Below are positions 11,333 to 22,520 of a stretch of 64,000 nucleotides of DNA, in pieces. How positions within the stretch are numbered: the first letter of the stretch is position 1; every line of letters starts with the position of its first letter. The notes below the pieces were generated by a model. That model was not told the origin of the DNA. It ran no database searches and was given only the letters and a program-made list of their open reading frames with translations. Made by a program: the position numbers and the translations under genes. This DNA comes from Zygnema cylindricum (Eukaryota > Streptophyta > Zygnematophyceae > Zygnematales > Zygnemataceae): positions 1 through 64,000 of the forward strand of contig JBBHKE010001371.1 of the NCBI GenBank assembly GCA_037447655.1, written 5' to 3'.

Positions 11333-11955
11333 CTATGGAAATGGCAATTTGTGAATCTTGCCTAGTGAACAACCATCACATGTTTTTATAGGATGAGATG
11401 TGAGAGAAACTCCATCAACTTTTCTCGAGTGCACCATTTTCTTTAGACTATCATAATTCATGTGTCCTAATCTTTTATGCCACAACTCATTATCAGATTC
11501 GACACTGGAGTAGAGAACATCATTTTCTTTATATTCAGCCATGTCCATCCGGTACATTTTGCTAGCATCTCTAGTTCCTGTTACTGCAACTTTCCCTTTC
11601 TTGCTAACAACCTGTCTCCCTCCTTTCAGAACAACTTCAAAGCCTTTGCTCACCACTAATGATGTAGAAAAAAGTTTTTTCTTAAAATATGGAACATACA
11701 AAACATTGTGAAGGGTTCTCTCTACCGACTTCCCCCCCACATCTACCATCAATGATACATCACCCTGAGCTGAGGTTTGAACACTCATGCCGCAAGCATA
11801 GTAGATACTCTTTGGAGATGTTTGCTGCAGATTCGTAAAAGCCGCCTTGTTCCAACACATGTGGGCAGATGCTCTCGTGTCCATGATCCATCCCGCATCC
11901 TTTGGACCCTCCATGGCAGCCGCCATAGCAAATAAATCCGCCTCCTTTTGCTCAT
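11333..11955 (-). pseudogene. Copia protease and GAG-pre-integrase
   Basis: The frame starts with FAMAAAMEGPKDAGW and IMDTRASAHM, the site of the aspartic protease. The usual D-S/T-G triad is DTR here, so the catalytic glycine is lost. The GAG-pre-integrase zinc-binding part follows with LWHKRLGHMNYDSL and CDGCSLGK (HHCC type). A frameshift near 11,960 separates it from gag, and a stop at LPFP* separates it from the integrase. Confidence 0.88.
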
Positions 11956-12895
11956 TGAAGCTGAGAGACTCATCTCAGTTGCAGAAGCTGAAAAAAGAGC
12001 ATTTCCACGAGAAGGGTTTGTAGAAAAACCTATGTGATACTGACTCTGTTGCCAACCTGGCCTGTATAAACCTGTCTCATTAGCCTTCTTCAGTTTAGGA
12101 CAGTACCTGTATCCATGACCCTTCTCAGAACAATAGAAACAAATAGTAGTAGATGGCCTATTCTGCCTCTGATTATACTGATTCTGATTCTGGTTAAACT
12201 GAGTCCTATTCTGATTAAACTGATTTCTTTTGTCAAAGTCTGTTGCAAGTGCCTCAACCTTTCCTTTTCCCTCAAGGAGTTTAGTGTTTGTTTCTTCCTC
12301 CAATATAAGATTATACGCTGATTGAAATGACCAGCTAGCTTTATCATGACTCTTTAATTGAACAGACACACCCTTCATGCTATTAGGGAGACCTCTAATA
12401 AGCAAAGCCGCCTGTTGAAACTCAGGAAATGACCCCCCCAGCAGAAGAGTGAGCATCAATGAGTGCACGAAAATTGTCACAATACTCAACCATAGTTCCC
12501 CCCGTGTATTTGTATCCCCAAATTTTTCCAGCCACCAAAAGCTCCTTCTGAACATTCGCTTTCTCAAAAGCGGTTTTGAGGGATGTCCAAATCTCCTTCG
12601 CCTTCTTCATTTTCAGTCGGGACATGACCAAATTTTCTGAAATAGAAAGAATTAGATTGTTCCTTGCCATTGAATTCTTTTTTGCCCAAGTTGGATCTGT
12701 TTCATCAAGGGAGCCATCGAAGACCCCCAATAAGTCAGCAGTTTCAAACGACGATTCAACCATTGCCGCCCAGTACGCATACTTTTGGCCATTGAAGATA
12801 GGAATTCTTGACGAAAGGCCCATAACCTGTTGTTCTACAACCACCGTTGCAGGCGGAGAACCAGCAGTAGTAGTAGAAGTAGACATGAAAAACAA
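11956..12895 (-). pseudogene. Copia gag with CCHC zinc knuckle
   Basis: The first frame (12,895 or 12,886 down to about 12,425) contains IPIFNGQKYAYWAAM, typical of Copia gag. A run of seven C near 12,430 marks a frameshift. The second frame continues with AALLIRGLPNSMKG and the knuckle CFYCSEKGHGYRYC (C-x2-C-x4-H-x4-C). The ATG at 12,886 and the next 20 codons lie inside the 5' LTR, and the frame then runs through the primer-binding site. The product packages element RNA in intact relatives. This copy is broken. Confidence 0.88.
12817..12827 (-). other. Copia primer-binding site (initiator tRNA-Met anticodon arm)
   Basis: The eleven bases next to the 5' LTR are GGCCCATAACC on the plus strand, which equals the anticodon stem-loop of the plant initiator tRNA-Met (recalled as GGCCCAUAACC). 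The element RNA therefore pairs with the tRNA's middle and not with its 3' end. The usual TGGTATCAGAGC site is absent. This fits half-tRNA priming known for Drosophila copia and yeast Ty5. Confidence 0.7.
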
Positions 12896-13834
12896 CAGAA
12901 ACTATCAAAGTACCTACTCAACAGCCAACTTTGAATTGACACAAAATATGACTCAGAACCCCAATATGTTTCAAATTTGATACAGTGATACACAATACAG
13001 TAAACTGACAATTACCAAAATTTCAGCCCAAATGACCTAGTGATGTCTGGAGGTTTCCCAAAAACTGCCCTTAGAAAATCATATTCCCAAAACTATATAA
13101 TACAAAATTGGCTAAGTCCTAATTTATATACTCACAGTGTGTATCTACTGATCTACACTAATTCGGGTAACCGTTACTATGGTTATTATCCTGACTAACG
13201 ACAAAGCATCCTACCCGTACGTCACTGTACCTCAAAAACCCTAATTACTAATTTCTAAAAACCTGATTAATAGAATACTATTTTATATCACACTAAACGA
13301 CAAACTAATGTTATTCAAATATTTACAAAAATTGAACCGTACACAAAACTTTCTAACCGTACACAAAACGTTCCAAATGCTTAGTCTGCGGTGACCGCTA
13401 AAGTCCAACCGAATGTGGTCGTGTAGTACGAAGCACCTGAGTGCTTCGTCACTTGTGGCCCCCACGCGAATCACGCTTGTGGTCCCTCGTGAATCATGCT
13501 TGTGGTCCCATGTGAATCGTGTCCGTTGGAACAGATTCGATTGACAGTGGAAACGTCGATCTGTATCATATGTTTTCGGAATACTCGGGACAGATCCCGT
13601 TCGTCCGATCATGTGAATCGCATCGTCAACGTTTTGACACGTATGCTTAACTGTCGGAGCTACTCCGAAAAACCTGCATACGTTCTTTCGCCAACACGTG
13701 TCCCTACAAAAGTACAATACACTCTACTGTACCTTTTGTTACTCTAACACTAATTAAGGTAAGTATTACTAGAAAAAATATCCTAAGTTATTTTTACCCC
13801 TACAAACTGAAATAAAGATTTATAAATTCCAACA
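12828..13834 (-). repeat. Copia 5' LTR
   Basis: This LTR is 1,007 bp. In element orientation it begins TGTTGGAATTTATAAATC at 13,834 and ends GTAGAACAACA at 12,828. It pairs with the 3' LTR at 6,576-7,595 over its whole length, including the gag start region. GGTGA follows at 13,835. Confidence 0.9.
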
Positions 13835-13839
13835 GGTGA

Positions 13840-15566
13840 AAGGGGAGCAAACGAAAATCCGGGATTTTTTCAATTAGCACAACAAGAGGGAGGTAGATGA
13901 AGCATGGGCTAAGGCATTCTTTGCCAATGGCTTGCCATTTAGTCTATTATCATACCATTTTATTCCAAGGCTCCAGTGAAGCTGACTGGGGAGATAGGGG
14001 AGTGTTATAAGTTACCCCACCGAGATGCCATGAGAACTCGTCTGTTCACTGTGACTAAAGCGACGATAACTAATGATTTGCAGAGTTACATGGAGACTAT
14101 GGAAGTCACTTGTGCCACTGTCACATCGGATGGTTGGACAACTGTTGACCAAACGACTCTCTTCAACATTCTAGCTGTCACCCCAAAGGGGGACATGTTT
14201 CTCATGGCGGAAAACACTAGTGGGCAATACAAGGATGCCGAATATGTTTGTAAGGTGATGGAGAAAGGAGTTTTTGCGGTAGGGGTGGAGCATGTGGTCT
14301 AAATTGTGACAGATTCTACTCCTGTTAGCAAAGCGGCAGCCTCCTTGCTCATGAGCAAGTACCTATCTTTGACGTGGACGCCATGTTCTTCCCACATTTT
14401 TGACCTGTTGTTGGAGGATTAGGGCAAGTTGTCTTTTATCTCGACACCTGTCAAAGAGATAAAGAAGAAGTTGAGATTTATCACAAACCACAATATGAGT
14501 GTAGCCATCTTCTACAAAATCTCGACACTCCTACTTTTGAAACCTGGATAGACTCAGTTCGCGACAAACTTTATCATGCTCCGAAGGTGTTTAGAGATGA
14601 AGGATAGCCTCGAGTGTTTAATGTTTGATCATGACTACATGCAGTGGATGGGCAAACCTGCATACAAGTCCGAGGGGACCAAGATCAAAGGCCACGTTTT
14701 GAGCTCGGGATTTTGGAAAAGAGTGAAAGAAGTTGTGACAGTTTCAGAGCCTGTGGTACGATTGATGAGGGAGTGTGACAAAGGGACCCCAAATGTGGGG
14801 AAGTTTTATTATGGTTTTCACATGATTCGTCAATACTTAAATAGAATATCGAACAATGGAGGAGAAAGATGTTCCGAAGGAATACACGTTTTGGATGAGT
14901 TAAAGGAATCTTGGTTGGCTAGATGGGGGATGGAATATAGCCCCATACATGCAAAAGGCTTCGTACTTGATCCCGAGTACCAAAGTTCTGAATATGAGCA
15001 AGAGACCAATGTATTAGCCATGGAAGGCTTCGACACTATCCTTCAAAGGATGTCATCGCGTGTGGCAGACCAGAGTGCGACCTACATTGAGTTAACTAAG
15101 TATACGGGTTTTGAGGGTGTATTTGGGAGGGAGGTAACATTAGTGTGTGCTAAGATGATGTCGCGGCCTACATTGAGTTAACTAAGTATAGGGGTTTTGA
15201 GGGTGTATTTGGGAGGAGGTAACATTAGCGTGTGCTAAGATGATGCCAGGGTGGAAGTGGTGGCAGCAGTTTGGGTGTGTCACGCCTATCTTGCAAAGGG
15301 TTGCAACTAGGGTCTTTGCCCAATGCTTGGTTGCCAGCTCATGTGAGAGGAATTGGTCAACCTATGACCATATTCACTCTATAAAATGGAATAGACTGAC
15401 GGCTAAGAGGGCCAATGGCCTGCTTTGGGTCTTTAGTCATCTGTGGTAAGCACACCAAACCAGGGATGTTTGCTATAAAGAGGCTATGATAGCATGGGAG
15501 GAAGAGGAAGGGGGTGTAGTGGAAGAGGAGTCAGACCAAAACATGGATGACTTAGATTTAGAGTAG
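13840..15566 (+). pseudogene. hAT transposase 3' part (DUF659 and dimerisation domain)
   Basis: Reading resumes after the Copia insertion with KIRDFF and AWAKAFFANGLPFSLL. The DUF659-type region follows (13,976-14,302: MRTRLFTVTKATI, TSDGWTT). After a stop come TWTPCSSHIFDLLLED and RFITNHNMS, then 14,576-15,181. The C-terminus (15,240-15,449) has WWQQFG, VATRVFAQ and SCERNWSTYDHIHS, the hAT dimerisation signature. At least four stops or shifts exist, one caused by an 86-bp tandem duplication. The mobilising enzyme is not functional here. Confidence 0.9.
15081..15252. repeat. 86-bp tandem duplication in the hAT coding region
   Basis: The stretch starting CCTACATTGAGTTAAC at 15,081 is repeated at 15,167 with a few changes. 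Because 86 is not divisible by three, the duplication shifts the transposase frame just before its dimerisation domain. Confidence 0.85.
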
Positions 15567-16137
15567 AGAGGTTAATGTTGTAGCTCCGTTGATGGCCGTT
15601 AATGACATGACCAAATTTTTATGTGTAACTTTTGCCATTTCCCTCATAGGAGTACAAAAACGGTTATTTTTGCTTCAATTATAAATTCATATTTTTTCAA
15701 TATTTAAATCTTATAACATGGCTATTATTTGCTTCAATTGTCGATTTTAAAATATCATATGTGAGCATGTTGTATGGAGCCATGTTGTAATGCTGAACCA
15801 GCGGCGAGACAGCCTCGTCGCTGATGTCTGGTTCACTGTGTTTGCGACGAGGGAGTCTGGTTGCTGGTTCCTAGTTCATCATTTCGGTTGTGAGGCACTG
15901 ACGTCGCTGGTAATATTTGGAGCATAGAGGTATCAATTAATATATAATACTATAATCGTTTAAGATGTCGTATTGCATTTTATTATGATTTTTTTTTTTT
16001 TAGTTTTTCGTATTTTTATTATATAATAAGTCAAAGTCAGTCAACGCATTTTAAAAAATGTGAAATTTTGAATTATGCGTATATGCATTCTTTTTCAAAG
16101 TTTTTACCGTGCGCATAGTAAGAATGAAACATCTATG
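15567..16137. other. hAT 3' noncoding region
   Basis: This is the transposon's AT-rich 3' end between the last transposase stop and the inverted repeat. It includes short GTCGCTG and GAGGC-type repeats near 15,805-15,910. No gene was seen. Confidence 0.6.
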
Positions 16138-16213
16138 GTGCAGACTGTACCTACGATTAGGGAAATTTGTACCTAATAAAAACTAATAGGTTCTAACGTA
16201 CAATAGTATTGTA

Positions 16214-18393
16214 CACCGTGAATCGCTATTAGTGTTAATAATTTTTTCGCCACTTGAAACATCTTTTGTCCGTACAATTGAAAAATGACCCTCCAGTTGG
16301 AACCAAAGTTTACCATATTGAAGTAGCATTTTAAATGGCTAACAAAATCGGCTCAATGATATTCTATATCCGAAAGACTGACTTCAATTTTTTGAATGTT
16401 CCAAGTTTATTTGGTACGTAGTGATGCGTTTATTTTTTATATAGTGGTTTTTTCTTAATGTTTTCTTGAGCCACAAGTTTGCAGCGTAGGTGACTACAAG
16501 ACTTACGTATTTTTCGCACACATGACAACTAACGCAATTGTAATCGTACACTTTTGGAAATCTATTGTGGGAAAACATGGGACCTTAGAGTCTTACAGTA
16601 GGTCATCTGTGTTCTTTTCTGCTTCGTGCAAAAGCATAAGATCCACGCATGGGCAATGTACACCCACTCCACATGGGGAGAGTATATACGGCATCACACG
16701 TTTGGCTGTGAGATTGGTGGATGAGCATATGGTACCCCCGAGGGAAAAACGCTTAAATCAAATTTCAAATCACTTACAGTTTGTTCGCATGTACTATAGT
16801 AAGGGTGTTTTCTTGTCTTTTTCGTCCAAAGTAGACCATGCAAAGGGAAAATATTTTGCTGTACAATTTTTTTGTAAACATTATACTACAATTTGCGTCA
16901 TCTTGGAAATAAACTTTAGCTTGTCGTCTTACTCTTTTCGACCCACTACCATGTCAAGAAACATCATCTACAAACTTTATTTGAAAACGACTCGCGAGTT
17001 GATTTTGTTAAAAGTTATGGTTCAAGAACGAATATGACTATGTTTTTGCACGTTTTGTGAAATTTCAAAACATTTTTGCAAAACGCGAAGCATACAAAAA
17101 AAAATTGTTCGTACCCATACTGTACGAAACTTTTTCCATACAAAGGCTCTGGAGGAATTTCGAGGAACGGATGTCATTTCGCAAAAGCGAAGCTTGTGAA
17201 AGGGCCTCTCTTCTTCTCCTTCTCACACTATCACTTTTATCTCACATTTTTTAAGTTGAAATACAAAATATTGGTATTCAATGTAAGGGGCTTTGGAAAC
17301 TCATTCTTTTGACCACCTTTCAACATATTTTGATGGATAGTCAAGTGAGAAAAGTAGAAAAAACGAAATCGAAAAGCCATGGTCGAAATTTCTCAAATTA
17401 GTGACGTTGATGTTGTCACAAGTGCGCAGGACTTCACAATGTCACAAAATTGTAGGCATATAGAATGTAAAAAAAAATCAAACGTATTCAACCATCGTTA
17501 TTCTGTAAACGTGATTTTTTTTCGCAATTTTTGTATTTGTCTACAACTGCCACAATCTAAAGTAACAATTTCGTTTCCGAACATAAGAACACACTGAAAA
17601 GTAACATGGAGAATCTTCACTAAAAAACAAAGTAAAAAGACTAAGTTACCTTTACATAGGAACACACCCTTAAAAACAATACTAATTTTACGATCTTTTA
17701 AAACTTATCTTGTCACGTGACTGTGGCGTCTTTTGGTTGAAGTTATCAAAAGAAAGGAATTATTTACACTAATTTGTACCGGCTTTTTGTTATTAGGTAC
17801 AATTTCCTTCAGTCGAAGGTACTATTTTCGTATCGATGTTCACACCCTATATTCTTCCCTTCACCTTGAATTGTTTATAACACTAATTTGACTTCCTTAA
17901 AAGTTTAGCCCTCTCAAATTAAATAGATTTAATAGTTGTGTTTGTCTCCTTTACGCTAATACAAGTACAGTTTAATTAGTGTTAGTAACACTAATTTGGA
18001 CAATGATTAAATAGTGCAATGTACGAAATGTGCTAGTACGTACTAAAATTGCTTGCTATCTTTTACAGACGCACAGAAAAAGTGTAAGATAAAGGTGCCG
18101 AGACTGTAAAGCGAGTGGCGTTGACACGAGAAGGTGCCCTAAGACTTGATTCATAGTCATAAAGATGGGGGAAAATCACGCGAACCTGTTCTCACATGTT
18201 CAAAAGTCGATCATGTGAACACGGGCTTTAGCGGATAAGCTATTGGGGAATGTGCATCCAAAATAGTGTTACATGTATAAATTAGCGATTAATGTTTTGT
18301 TGGCGTTAGGCCCATGAATCCAAAATAGAGTTGATAATACCGTTTGTTCTTTTTCCACTAATAATTTCTTCACACTAATATCGATTCACGATA
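16214..18393. mobile_element. M1-type element interrupted by an M2 MITE
   Basis: The left end CACCGTGAATCGCTATTAG is TA-flanked. The right end (near 18,378-18,393) is a worn inverted copy, CTAATATCGATTCACG. The first 90 bases match the 217-bp M1 copies at 18,399 and 58,781. The M2 element at 16,802-17,670 is nested in it. Pairing these two ends is inference, and the remaining interior shows no gene. Confidence 0.45.
16802..17670. mobile_element. M2 MITE, 869 bp, TA-flanked
   Basis: It begins AGGGTGTTTTCTTG and ends with the inverse of AGGGTGTGTTCCTATGT. TA precedes (16,800-16,801) and follows (17,671-17,672). The interior shares the TTCGACCCACT motif with other M2 copies. It is noncoding. 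Confidence 0.65.
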
Positions 18394-18398
18394 TAGTA

Positions 18399-18615
18399 CA
18401 CAGTGTATCGCTATTAGTGTTAAAAAAAATTTCGTCGCTTAAAACATTTTTCATCCGTACACACTTGTCCAATTTTCAATTTAAAACCGCCAATCGGAAG
18501 CTGAGAATCTTGCCTCTTAATCGCAACCGTCAGATCCACAATCCGTCAAGTGTGTACGGAGAAAAGATGTTTAAAGTGGCAAAAAAACCATTAATACACA
18601 TAGCGATTCAAGGTG
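18399..18615. mobile_element. M1 MITE, 217-bp subtype
   Basis: The terminal repeats are CACAGTGTATCGCTATTAG and the inverse of CACCTTGAATCGCTATGTG, each next to TA. It has the same length and sequence type as 58,781-58,997, including an internal GGTCTTAAA/CCGCCAATxGGAAG region. Confidence 0.75.
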
Positions 18616-18625
18616 TAGTACTGTA

Positions 18626-18833
18626 CACCGCCAATCGTTATTAGCGTGTAAGTTTTTTTTAGCGTATACGAATAATTAGCGTGGTTTACGCTAATTGGGA
18701 ATTTGAAATTTTTCGAAGAAATCGTCTATTCTAACTAGGAAATTTGATTTTTTTAAAATAGTGTTGATAATTCTATTTGAGAATAAAATAAAAAAAGCGG
18801 GATGGAATTCAACGCTAATAACGATTTTCGGTG
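18626..18833. mobile_element. M1 MITE, about 208 bp
   Basis: CACCGCCAATCGTTATTAG at the left and the inverse of CACCGAAAATCGTTATTAG at the right, each flanked by TA. It is closely related to 33,432-33,646 in inverse orientation. Confidence 0.8.
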
Positions 18834-18840
18834 TACTGTA

Positions 18841-19365
18841 CACCGCCAATCGCTATTAGCGTAGAAGTTTCTTTAGCGTATATGAATATTTACCGTGGTT
18901 TACGCTAATTAAGAATTTGAAAATTTTGAAAAAAACATTCATTTTAATTGTTTAATAATTATAATTTGGGTCTTTGAAAAAAGTAAATGTCGGTCTCAAA
19001 CATGCTTACACTAGTATAGGTATTTGTACAAAATTTGACAAATCGTACAGAAATCGTACGTTCACACAGTCGAAACGTGGTTGCTGGACGAATATATGCG
19101 AACGTGATATTTGGCAGCCCGATTTGATCTCCTTTTTAGACCATGCATTCTCATGCGTCCGCGGCTACTAAACAAAATGAATTGTACTTTTCACTTAAAA
19201 GGTACTTTTTTGTTCGGTTTGACTCTGACTGTACACCACACTATTTAAAAGATGATGTACTTCCATTTTGTACGGTACTAAAAAATTAACCCTAAATAGA
19301 GTAAATAAAAAAATAGAATGAACTACGCTAATGGAGAATAAAATAAAAAAAAAGCGGGACGGAAG
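18841..19365. mobile_element. M1 MITE, right end lost
   Basis: It starts CACCGCCAATCGCTATTAG five bases after the previous M1 copy. It is followed to the GAATAAAATA...GCGGGACGGA stretch that precedes the right end in sister copies, but the terminal repeat itself is absent. Noncoding. Confidence 0.55.
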
Positions 19366-19430
19366 TCCTAAAGAGGAGTTTCATTTCTTCCCGTGGCCAA
19401 CACTCTCTTCCCGTCTTTCTCTCCCTGTCT

Positions 19431-19472
19431 CTCTTCTCTCTCTCTCTCTCTCTCTCCCCCTCTCTCTCTCCT
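19431..19472. repeat. CT microsatellite upstream of the DUF538 gene
   Basis: A CT-dinucleotide run about 175 bases before the start codon of the gene at 19,647. CT-rich tracts are common in plant 5' untranslated regions and core promoters. A leader function is only inferred. Confidence 0.7.
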
Positions 19473-19646
19473 TATCTTTCCTCGACATGAATAAATGAAT
19501 AAATAATAAGGATTAAGTCTGAGTTTGTATGTTTTCTCGAATGAACAACACATACTGTTTAATTCTCCTTTGCTCCTATCTCTCTTTGTCGTCCTACGCT
19601 AGTTTCTTTGCACCAAATTTTTAACCTAGCAACTCATTTTTTTTTT

Positions 19647-21574
19647 ATGGCGGTCAATATCAAAACCGTGTTCGATGTGCTGGAAGCGAATCGCCTTCCA
19701 CAAGGATTATTGCCATTATCCGTCACTGGTTTGTCCTATTTAACTTCAAATTCTTAACATTTTTTTTTTAAGGCTGAAGCCTGACTCATATTTTGTTGAT
19801 CCATTCATGTCATAAAACAAAATTTTGATATTTTATGCCTATTTTACTTCTTTTGTGCGTATGATACGATGAGAAATAGCATGCTTTTGTTCTATGATTC
19901 ATGTTTTTCCAGCTTGTTTGCCACTTTTAAGCCTTTTCCATTTTTGTCTTTTTTTCCTATTGTATCTTGAATAGTTTTATTATTCCTCACCTAAGCGTTT
20001 CTTGCTTAGTTCAAGAGAATTTTTGAAGGATAAATAGCATAAATAGCATGAATAGCATTTTCTCCTGCCACGTCAGCATTACACTGCCACGTCATCATTC
20101 CACTCTGCCACGTCAGCATTCCACCCTGCCATGTCATCATGCCAGGCCACTTACATGCAAGCTTTTGCTTTCCATAAAGTGTTCGCAGAATAGTTGTGTT
20201 AATTCAATTTTGTCATCACAAAGTTTGTTTTTCAAGCCCTTTGAATCACAGAAATTGGGAGAAAAATGGACGGTAGTCAATCTCTGCTAAAAGAAAAGTA
20301 CACCGTGTATCGCTATTAGCGTCAGGAACTATCACCGTGGGTTTTTATATTTTTGACTATTTCTAATTCAGTTCCAAATGACGTGGGTGGTTTTGAACTG
20401 TTTAAAGAACTAGGTCTTTTTATGTGTTTTTATGTGTTTTTTTTTTTACAATAATAACGATACACGGCGTACTTACTGAAGATCGCACTGATGATGAACT
20501 AATACCGCATTAAATATATAAGTTCAATTGCTTGTACACCAATGATGTTATAGGAGTTAGAGAAGTATGATGGAGAAAGGATATGATATTTGCGATTTCG
20601 TGACAAGTGTTTGTCATTTATGCATCATCCAATTTTTGTTTATTTGCGAAGTAAAATTTATCGTTTCGGTTCAAAGTGAAGACTCCCTGTGGGTAGGATA
20701 AAGTAACGCTGGGTGAAAATTTCGGAGAATTTGAGTTCGAGGTTAATTAACTTTTGTTTGCCATTAAACCTCTTGACATCAGATTATGAAATGGATGAAG
20801 ACGGTAACTTCACGGTTCACTTAAGTGAGAAAACGTATGTAACTTTTGGAGAAGGGGAACCTGGAGCAAAACTAGTATTCTATGACATGGTACTGGGAGG
20901 TAAATTGAAGGATCTTCAAATTACTAACTTGACAGGAGTCTCTGCGAAGAAGGTGAGATTTGGCTGATATTCTCCAGTTTGTTCCCGGAGTTTTCGTTAT
21001 CTAAGTGTTATCCATCTTTGTAGAAGATGTATGTTTGTAATGAACAATTCATCTGCATGCTAAGATTGTTTAGCAAGTAAATTTCGGGTGAAGTCCAGTC
21101 TCTTTTCTTTGAAAACTTGATAGAACATTTGCTTACCCATCCTTGTTTTTCCTTCCTGAAGAGGATACATTGAAAACGAGGGAATAGATTCATATTTGAT
21201 TATGATCTTATCTTGTCATATTTGACCACGAACTTGTCTTATTGCCACATGCACGGAAAAGGACAATAGTCGTGCACACTTGCATCAATTTCTTAAAGCT
21301 TCCTCTTCCTCCATTTTGTTTTACCTCATACTAATACAAACCATTGAATGCATTATTTTCTGCAAAACCATCACCCGATGTAATATGGATTTGTATATAC
21401 TGGCCCAACATTCAATGAACTCTGTATCCCGTTTTTTGTTTTTCTTTGTAGGCATTCATTTGGGTTTCTATCGGCTCCATCATTCGGGCGACTGCTGACT
21501 CAACCACTTTAAAATTTTTCTGGGGCCTTATTGGCTTGGAACTTCCAGTAAGGTGGTTTGAAAGGAAAAGCTGA
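19647..21574 (+). CDS. DUF538 family protein, three exons
   Basis: Exons are 19,647-19,728, 20,783-20,952 and 21,452-21,574. All introns are GT-AG and the frame is kept (phase 1, then phase 0), giving 124 aa. The start reads FDVLEANRLPQGLLPLSVT, which matches the family's 'leucine-rich, GLLP' opening. The middle is DYEMDEDGNFTVHL and the end AFIWVSIGSIIRATAD. DUF538 proteins are plant-specific and include the trichome gene SVB; the biochemical function is unknown. No signal peptide is visible although many family members have one, and the protein is shorter than the usual 140-170 aa. Intron 1 holds a CACGTCA minisatellite and an M1 MITE. Transcription probably starts near the CT tract. Confidence 0.85.
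20066..20150. repeat. CTGCCACGTCA minisatellite in DUF538 intron 1
   Basis: Four to five imperfect units of about 19-20 bases, each with TGCCACGTCA or a close variant followed by KCATTCCA-like sequence. Each unit carries an ACGT core. Confidence 0.8.
20301..20469. mobile_element. M1 MITE, 169 bp, in DUF538 intron 1
   Basis: CACCGTGTATCGCTATTAG at the left and the inverse of CGCCGTGTATCGTTATTAT at the right, both next to TA. It is the shortest M1 copy in the window. Confidence 0.75.
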
Positions 21575-22520
21575 TAAGTTAACAACATTGAAGAAATTTG
21601 CTCCGATGTTGAGTGGGAATTGTAACAATTTTAGGGTGAACTGTACATAAAATTACTCAGAAGACACTATGAATTGTACAATTGAACTCCAAAATTAGGG
21701 TAAACTTCAATAGTCTAGTTACTTCATGAGCTGGAGGCTATTGAGGGCAACCAAGTGCAACCAAACGAAAAAGTATCATTTATTTTCAGGTGTCAAATAT
21801 TTTGCTTCAATTGATGAGCGTTTGAAGCTGTTGCAGAAGCCAAGAAGTTTGTCATGTTTTGTACCATAGAACAGATTGTGTACAGGACGTAGGACAGAGG
21901 TATTAGGCAATAGAAACTTGCCAATTTTTTTTTTTTTTTTTCGGAATGGAGCTGATTTTCAGGCCTCTACATTTGTTTTTTGTCCGGACATTTTGTTGTA
22001 CACACAGTGTAATCCTTTAGAGTCTATTTAAATTAAAAATATTGTTGGAATGAAGTTATACAAAACTGTCTTGATTTTTTTTTTAAAAAAGATGAAGTAA
22101 ACAACAAAGCACTTCTAATCTATAAGATTCTGAAAGGAAATATCTTTCAACTACCAATTATAGAGACAGGTGCAGGATCTATGACTATTTTTAACTACTG
22201 TTGAGGCGGAAATTGAAAGGAATGTTTAACACCGGAGGTTCCCTTATACGTCTTGTTGCTCGTCTTTTATTGTCACTAAAACTAAGATACTACTGAGATT
22301 TGAAACTCAGAAGTATAAGAAACGCTAGGGTGGTGGCAGTATATCCAATTAAATTTTAAATGGAGTGACACTAAATTAACAGCTGTTTAGATTTCAATAA
22401 GGGAATATACAATCAACGGTTGGGCAAGAACTGCTTTACAACATACGTGGATAAAATTTCTAGTCTCCCATTCATGAAATGTGCTCAAATTCCTTACTCC
22501 TCTACAACCTGTGTTTGTCT
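21575..22520. other. Intergenic region between convergent genes
   Basis: This is the 3' space between the DUF538 gene (plus) and the glycosyltransferase gene (minus), which converge. It is AT-rich with poly-T runs near 21,928 and 22,076. Both 3' untranslated regions must lie here. No coding sequence or known repeat was recognised. Confidence 0.6.

Larger units (their letters stand above)
6576..13834 (-). mobile_element. Ty1/Copia LTR retrotransposon inserted in the hAT element
   Basis: This is a full-length element on the minus strand. Its LTRs (6,576-7,595 and 12,828-13,834) begin TGTTGG and end in CA. The flanking target duplication is a perfect GGTGA (6,571-6,575 and 13,835-13,839). The coding order is gag, protease, integrase, reverse transcriptase and RNase H, which defines Copia. 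LTR-B interrupts it at 9,712-10,807. In about 270 aligned LTR bases I counted roughly 12 differences (4-5%), so the insertion is not recent. Several stops and frameshifts make it inactive. Confidence 0.93.
5830..16137 (+). mobile_element. hAT transposon, host of the nested Copia element
   Basis: Both ends carry the 16-bp terminal inverted repeat CATAGATGTTTCATTC. The flanks are an 8-bp target duplication with one mismatch, GTGCAAAC (5,822-5,829) and GTGCAGAC (16,138-16,145). Eight-base duplications are typical of hAT elements. Removing the 7.26-kb Copia insertion leaves about 3.0 kb, a normal hAT size. The coding parts at 6,187-6,575 and 13,840-15,566 encode a plant hAT transposase (BED finger, DUF659, C-terminal dimerisation region) that is broken by stops and frameshifts. 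Confidence 0.85.
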
